From Desulfococcus sp. (GTDB lineage Bacteria; Desulfobacterota; Desulfobacteria; Desulfobacterales; Desulfosalsimonadaceae): a stretch of 9,609 nt of DNA. The notes beneath the pieces were generated by a model, which was not told the DNA's origin, made no database searches, and was given only the letters and a program-made list of their open reading frames with translations. The DNA lies in NCBI GenBank assembly GCA_024641805.1, contig JAHECJ010000044.1, forward strand, positions 1 through 9,609, read 5' to 3'. The translations under genes were made by a program, and so were the position numbers. This document shows positions 7,668 through 9,609 of the stretch, one piece after another; position 1 is the stretch's first letter, and each line of letters begins with the position of its first letter.

Positions 7668-7710
7668 GTATCCGCTGCCTGCAATGCCAGGCATCGCAGG
7701 CAGCGGATAC
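7668..7710 (-). promoter_or_regulatory. Intercistronic hairpin between binding-protein gene and livH (attenuator/mRNA stabiliser)
   Basis: A perfect 15-base inverted repeat (7668-7682 and 7696-7710, core CCGCTGCCTGC) encloses a smaller atgc/gcat stem (7684-7687 and 7691-7694) after one mismatch, giving a nearly continuous 20-bp stem. On the minus strand it lies 47 bases after the binding-protein stop and is followed by GTTTTATC, a short imperfect U-tract. That fits a leaky terminator or a 3'-end stabilising hairpin. Such elements are known between binding-protein and permease genes in ABC operons, where they give an excess of the periplasmic component. Function inferred. Confidence 0.65.
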
Positions 7711-7757
7711 ATACAAAAATTTCATTCAATCAGTAAAAACACGATATCCGTAAAATA

Positions 7758-8912
7758 TCAATCCTTCAAAACAACAAACTTGCCGTCTTTGACCATCAAC
7801 ATCTCAAACGCATCCTTGTTCAGACCGCAGTGATCGGTCGGTGAGAAATTAAAAACACCGGCAGTTCCGACAAAATGCGTATTTTCAATCTCATCGCGAA
7901 GTTTTGCCGGATCATCTCCGACTTTCTTTAACGCATTGACCAAAATCCACAATGAATCATAGGCATGCCCACCGAACGTGCTGACCGGTTCGTGAAAGTT
8001 TTTCTCATAATCTTCCTTGTAGCTGACCAGCACCTTTTTCTGGGGATTGTCTTCGGGTACGGTATCTACTGCAAGAAGCCGACCGCCGGGGAAGATGATT
8101 CCGTTGCCGGCTTCTCCGGCTGCTTCGGCATATTTGATATTGCCGAAACCATGACTCTGGTATAGGGGAATGGTCATTTTAAGCTGCTGCATATTCTGGG
8201 GTACAATAGACTGAGCAGGCACAATAGACCAGTTCACAAGTGCCTTGGCACCGGCATTTTTAATTTTCAGCAGCTGAGCGGTCATGTCCGTATCCGCAGG
8301 ACCGTACGTTTCGTCAGCAACAATATTTATTTTATATTCGGCGGCAATTTCCTTTAACTGATCGCGGCCGGCAGCGCCGAAACCGGTGGTTCCGGTAATG
8401 ATAGCGATGTCCTTGATCCCTTTGGCTGCCATGTCGTCATAAATACGTTTTACTGCGTCACTGTCTTTCTGGGGAACCTTAAAAACCCATTTTCGTTCTT
8501 CAACCGGCGTTACAATAACCTCGGCTCCGGCGCAGGAGATCAAGGGGATATGAGATTCCGCAATAACCGGGAGGACAGCCATGCTCGTGCCGCTTCGTGA
8601 AGGACCGATAATTGCACAGACATTGTCTTTTTTAATCAGTTTTTTTACCGCGTTTACCGCTCGGGTGTTATCTCCCTGAGTATCCTCGATATGCAGAACC
8701 AGCTTGTGACCATTAATTCCGCCGGCTGCGTTAATCTCCTTCGCTATCATTTCAGCAGTATTTCTTTCGGGTTCCCCCAGCCAGGATGCACTTCCGGTCA
8801 CAGCAAAAACACATCCCACATGGTAGTCCGCTGGTTCGGCAAACACATACGGTGTTGAAAAAGCCAATAAAATCGTAATAGCCATCGACAAAATTAAAAT
8901 TCGTTTTTTCAC
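7758..8912 (-). CDS. livK: Periplasmic ligand-binding protein of Liv-type ABC transporter (complete)
   Basis: Captures the ligand in the periplasm and delivers it to LivHM. It has 384 residues. The N-terminus is a classical signal peptide: KKR, then hydrophobic 5-22, with likely cleavage after VFA (A25). There is no lipobox cysteine, so it is soluble. The type I periplasmic-binding fold follows, with GGINGHKL (64-71), IIGPSRSGTSMAV (101-113) and IPLISCAGAE (122-131) in lobe 1, where LivJ-family proteins bind the ligand head group, ADETYGPADTDM (199-210) in the hinge/lobe-2 region, and STFGGHAYDSLW (311-322). The start is GTG at 8912, fixed by a near-perfect AGGAGGA at 8921-8927 and by the signal peptide. 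It lies 99 bases downstream of a second binding-protein gene with about 70% identity over the visible 198 residues. Ligand unknown: amino acid or organic/aromatic acid. Confidence 0.93.
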   Translation of the reverse strand: MKKRILILSMAITILLAFSTPYVFAEPADYHVGCVFAVTGSASWLGEPERNTAEMIAKEINAAGGINGHKLVLHIEDTQGDNTRAVNAVKKLIKKDNVCAIIGPSRSGTSMAVLPVIAESHIPLISCAGAEVIVTPVEERKWVFKVPQKDSDAVKRIYDDMAAKGIKDIAIITGTTGFGAAGRDQLKEIAAEYKINIVADETYGPADTDMTAQLLKIKNAGAKALVNWSIVPAQSIVPQNMQQLKMTIPLYQSHGFGNIKYAEAAGEAGNGIIFPGGRLLAVDTVPEDNPQKKVLVSYKEDYEKNFHEPVSTFGGHAYDSLWILVNALKKVGDDPAKLRDEIENTHFVGTAGVFNFSPTDHCGLNKDAFEMLMVKDGKFVVLKD

Positions 8913-8920
8913 GGTAAAAA

Positions 8921-8927
8921 TCCTCCT
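8921..8927 (-). promoter_or_regulatory. Strong Shine-Dalgarno fixing a GTG start
   Basis: AGGAGGA on the minus strand, 8 bases before the GTG of the binding-protein gene. It is the strongest ribosome binding site in the window and contrasts with the weak or absent ones before livH, livM and livF, consistent with high expression of the binding protein. Confidence 0.85.
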
Positions 8928-9011
8928 GTGCGTCTATTGTTTAAATAGTACTGTTACCAGCAGTCAGCCTTATACATAAGTCCTTGCCGGACTGAATTTT
9001 ACTTTTGTTCA

Positions 9012-9609
9012 TCAGTCTTTTAATACAACGAACTTACCGTCTTTTACCGTTAAAATTTCAAAATCATCTTTGTCCAGACCGCAATGATCCTTCTTGGAAT
9101 ATTCAAAAACACCGCCCACACCGACAAATTTTGTTTGTTCGAGTTCATCACGGATTTTTGCGGGATCATCCCCGACTTTCTTAAGCGCATTGACAACCAG
9201 CCACAGCGCATCATAGGCATGACCGCCGAAGGTGCTAACATGATCCTTATACGTTGACTCATATGCTTTTTTATACGCGGCAAGCACTGCCTTTTGCGGA
9301 TGGTCGTCTGCCAGCGTATCCACTGCCATGATTCTTCCGGCAGGAAAAATAGACCCTTCCGCAGAATCACCGGCAGCCTCGGCATACTTGATATTCGCAA
9401 AACCATGGCTCTGATAAAGCGGAGTTGTCATTTTAAGCTGCTGCATATTTTTGGAAACAATTGACTGGGCCGGAACGATCGACCAGTTGATCAGCGCCTG
9501 GGCGCCGGATTTTCGGATGCGGATTAACTGGGCCGTCATGTCGGTATCGGTTGGGCTGTAGGTTTCGTCGGCAATAATTTCAATGCTGTATTCACCGGCA
9601 AGCTGCTTT
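9012..9609 (-). CDS. livK: Second periplasmic ligand-binding protein, C-terminal part (runs off right edge)
   Basis: The reading frame is open to the right edge and covers 198 codons plus stop. It aligns without a gap to residues 187-384 of the neighbouring binding protein with 139 of 198 identical by hand count (about 70%). Conserved blocks include DTDMTAQL, NWSIVPAQSI, NMQQLKM, PLYQSHGF, STFGGHAYD, ALKKVGDDPA and GKFVVLKD; variable stretches match residues 267-310 of the full protein. This is a tandem duplication, and the pair probably supplies two ligand specificities or affinities to one permease. Both copies keep intact frames. The signal peptide, lobe 1 and promoter lie outside the window. 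The ATG at 9539 is internal and not the start. Confidence 0.9.
   Translation of the reverse strand, partial: KQLAGEYSIEIIADETYSPTDTDMTAQLIRIRKSGAQALINWSIVPAQSIVSKNMQQLKMTTPLYQSHGFANIKYAEAAGDSAEGSIFPAGRIMAVDTLADDHPQKAVLAAYKKAYESTYKDHVSTFGGHAYDALWLVVNALKKVGDDPAKIRDELEQTKFVGVGGVFEYSKKDHCGLDKDDFEILTVKDGKFVVLKD

Noticed and set aside
8980..8995. Small AGTCC/GGACT hairpin between the two binding-protein genes
   Set aside because: A 5-bp stem without a T-tract; it does not separate the genes transcriptionally on this evidence.

Overview
The window reads almost entirely on the minus strand and looks like the chromosome of an anaerobic, Gram-negative deltaproteobacterium (Desulfobacterota, the sulfate- or metal-reducing or syntrophic kind). 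That is an inference from gene content and protein flavour: an M23 peptidase gene directly before secA, FolD, a PaaK-family acyl-CoA ligase, and a branched-chain-type (LivKHMGF) ABC transporter with two binding proteins. I see no phage, insertion sequence, CRISPR, tRNA or rRNA signature, so this is ordinary chromosomal sequence.

Layout, left to right (the direction of transcription is right to left). Positions 1-281 hold the first 93 codons of secA. Positions 454-1407 encode a membrane-anchored coiled-coil M23 (LytM-type) peptidase, with a good sigma70-like promoter about 60 bases upstream. A perfect 19-bp hairpin at 1601-1642 with T-runs on both sides separates this pair from folD (1693-2601). 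Next comes a PaaK-family ligase (2675-3967), then livF, livG, livM and livH (4112-7603), a complete periplasmic binding protein (7758-8912), and the C-terminal half of a second, about 70% identical binding protein that runs off the right edge (9012-9609).

The transporter genes are packed as one operon: livH/livM are 1 bp apart, livM/livG overlap by 11 bp, and the binding protein is separated from livH by a strong hairpin that probably sets a high ratio of binding protein to permease. LivK-type proteins capture a ligand in the periplasm, LivH/LivM form the channel, and LivG/LivF power it. The family transports branched-chain amino acids, but many deltaproteobacterial and alphaproteobacterial members take up aromatic or other carboxylic acids. 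The adjacent PaaK-like gene makes an organic acid substrate plausible but does not prove it.

The most unusual point is the PaaK-like protein. It keeps most family motifs, but the phosphate-binding loop expected near residues 89-98 is replaced at essentially every diagnostic position, and the usual C-terminal lysine motif is also altered. It may be a catalytically changed or non-adenylating paralogue tied to the transporter. I did not find evidence for a wholly new multi-gene system here.
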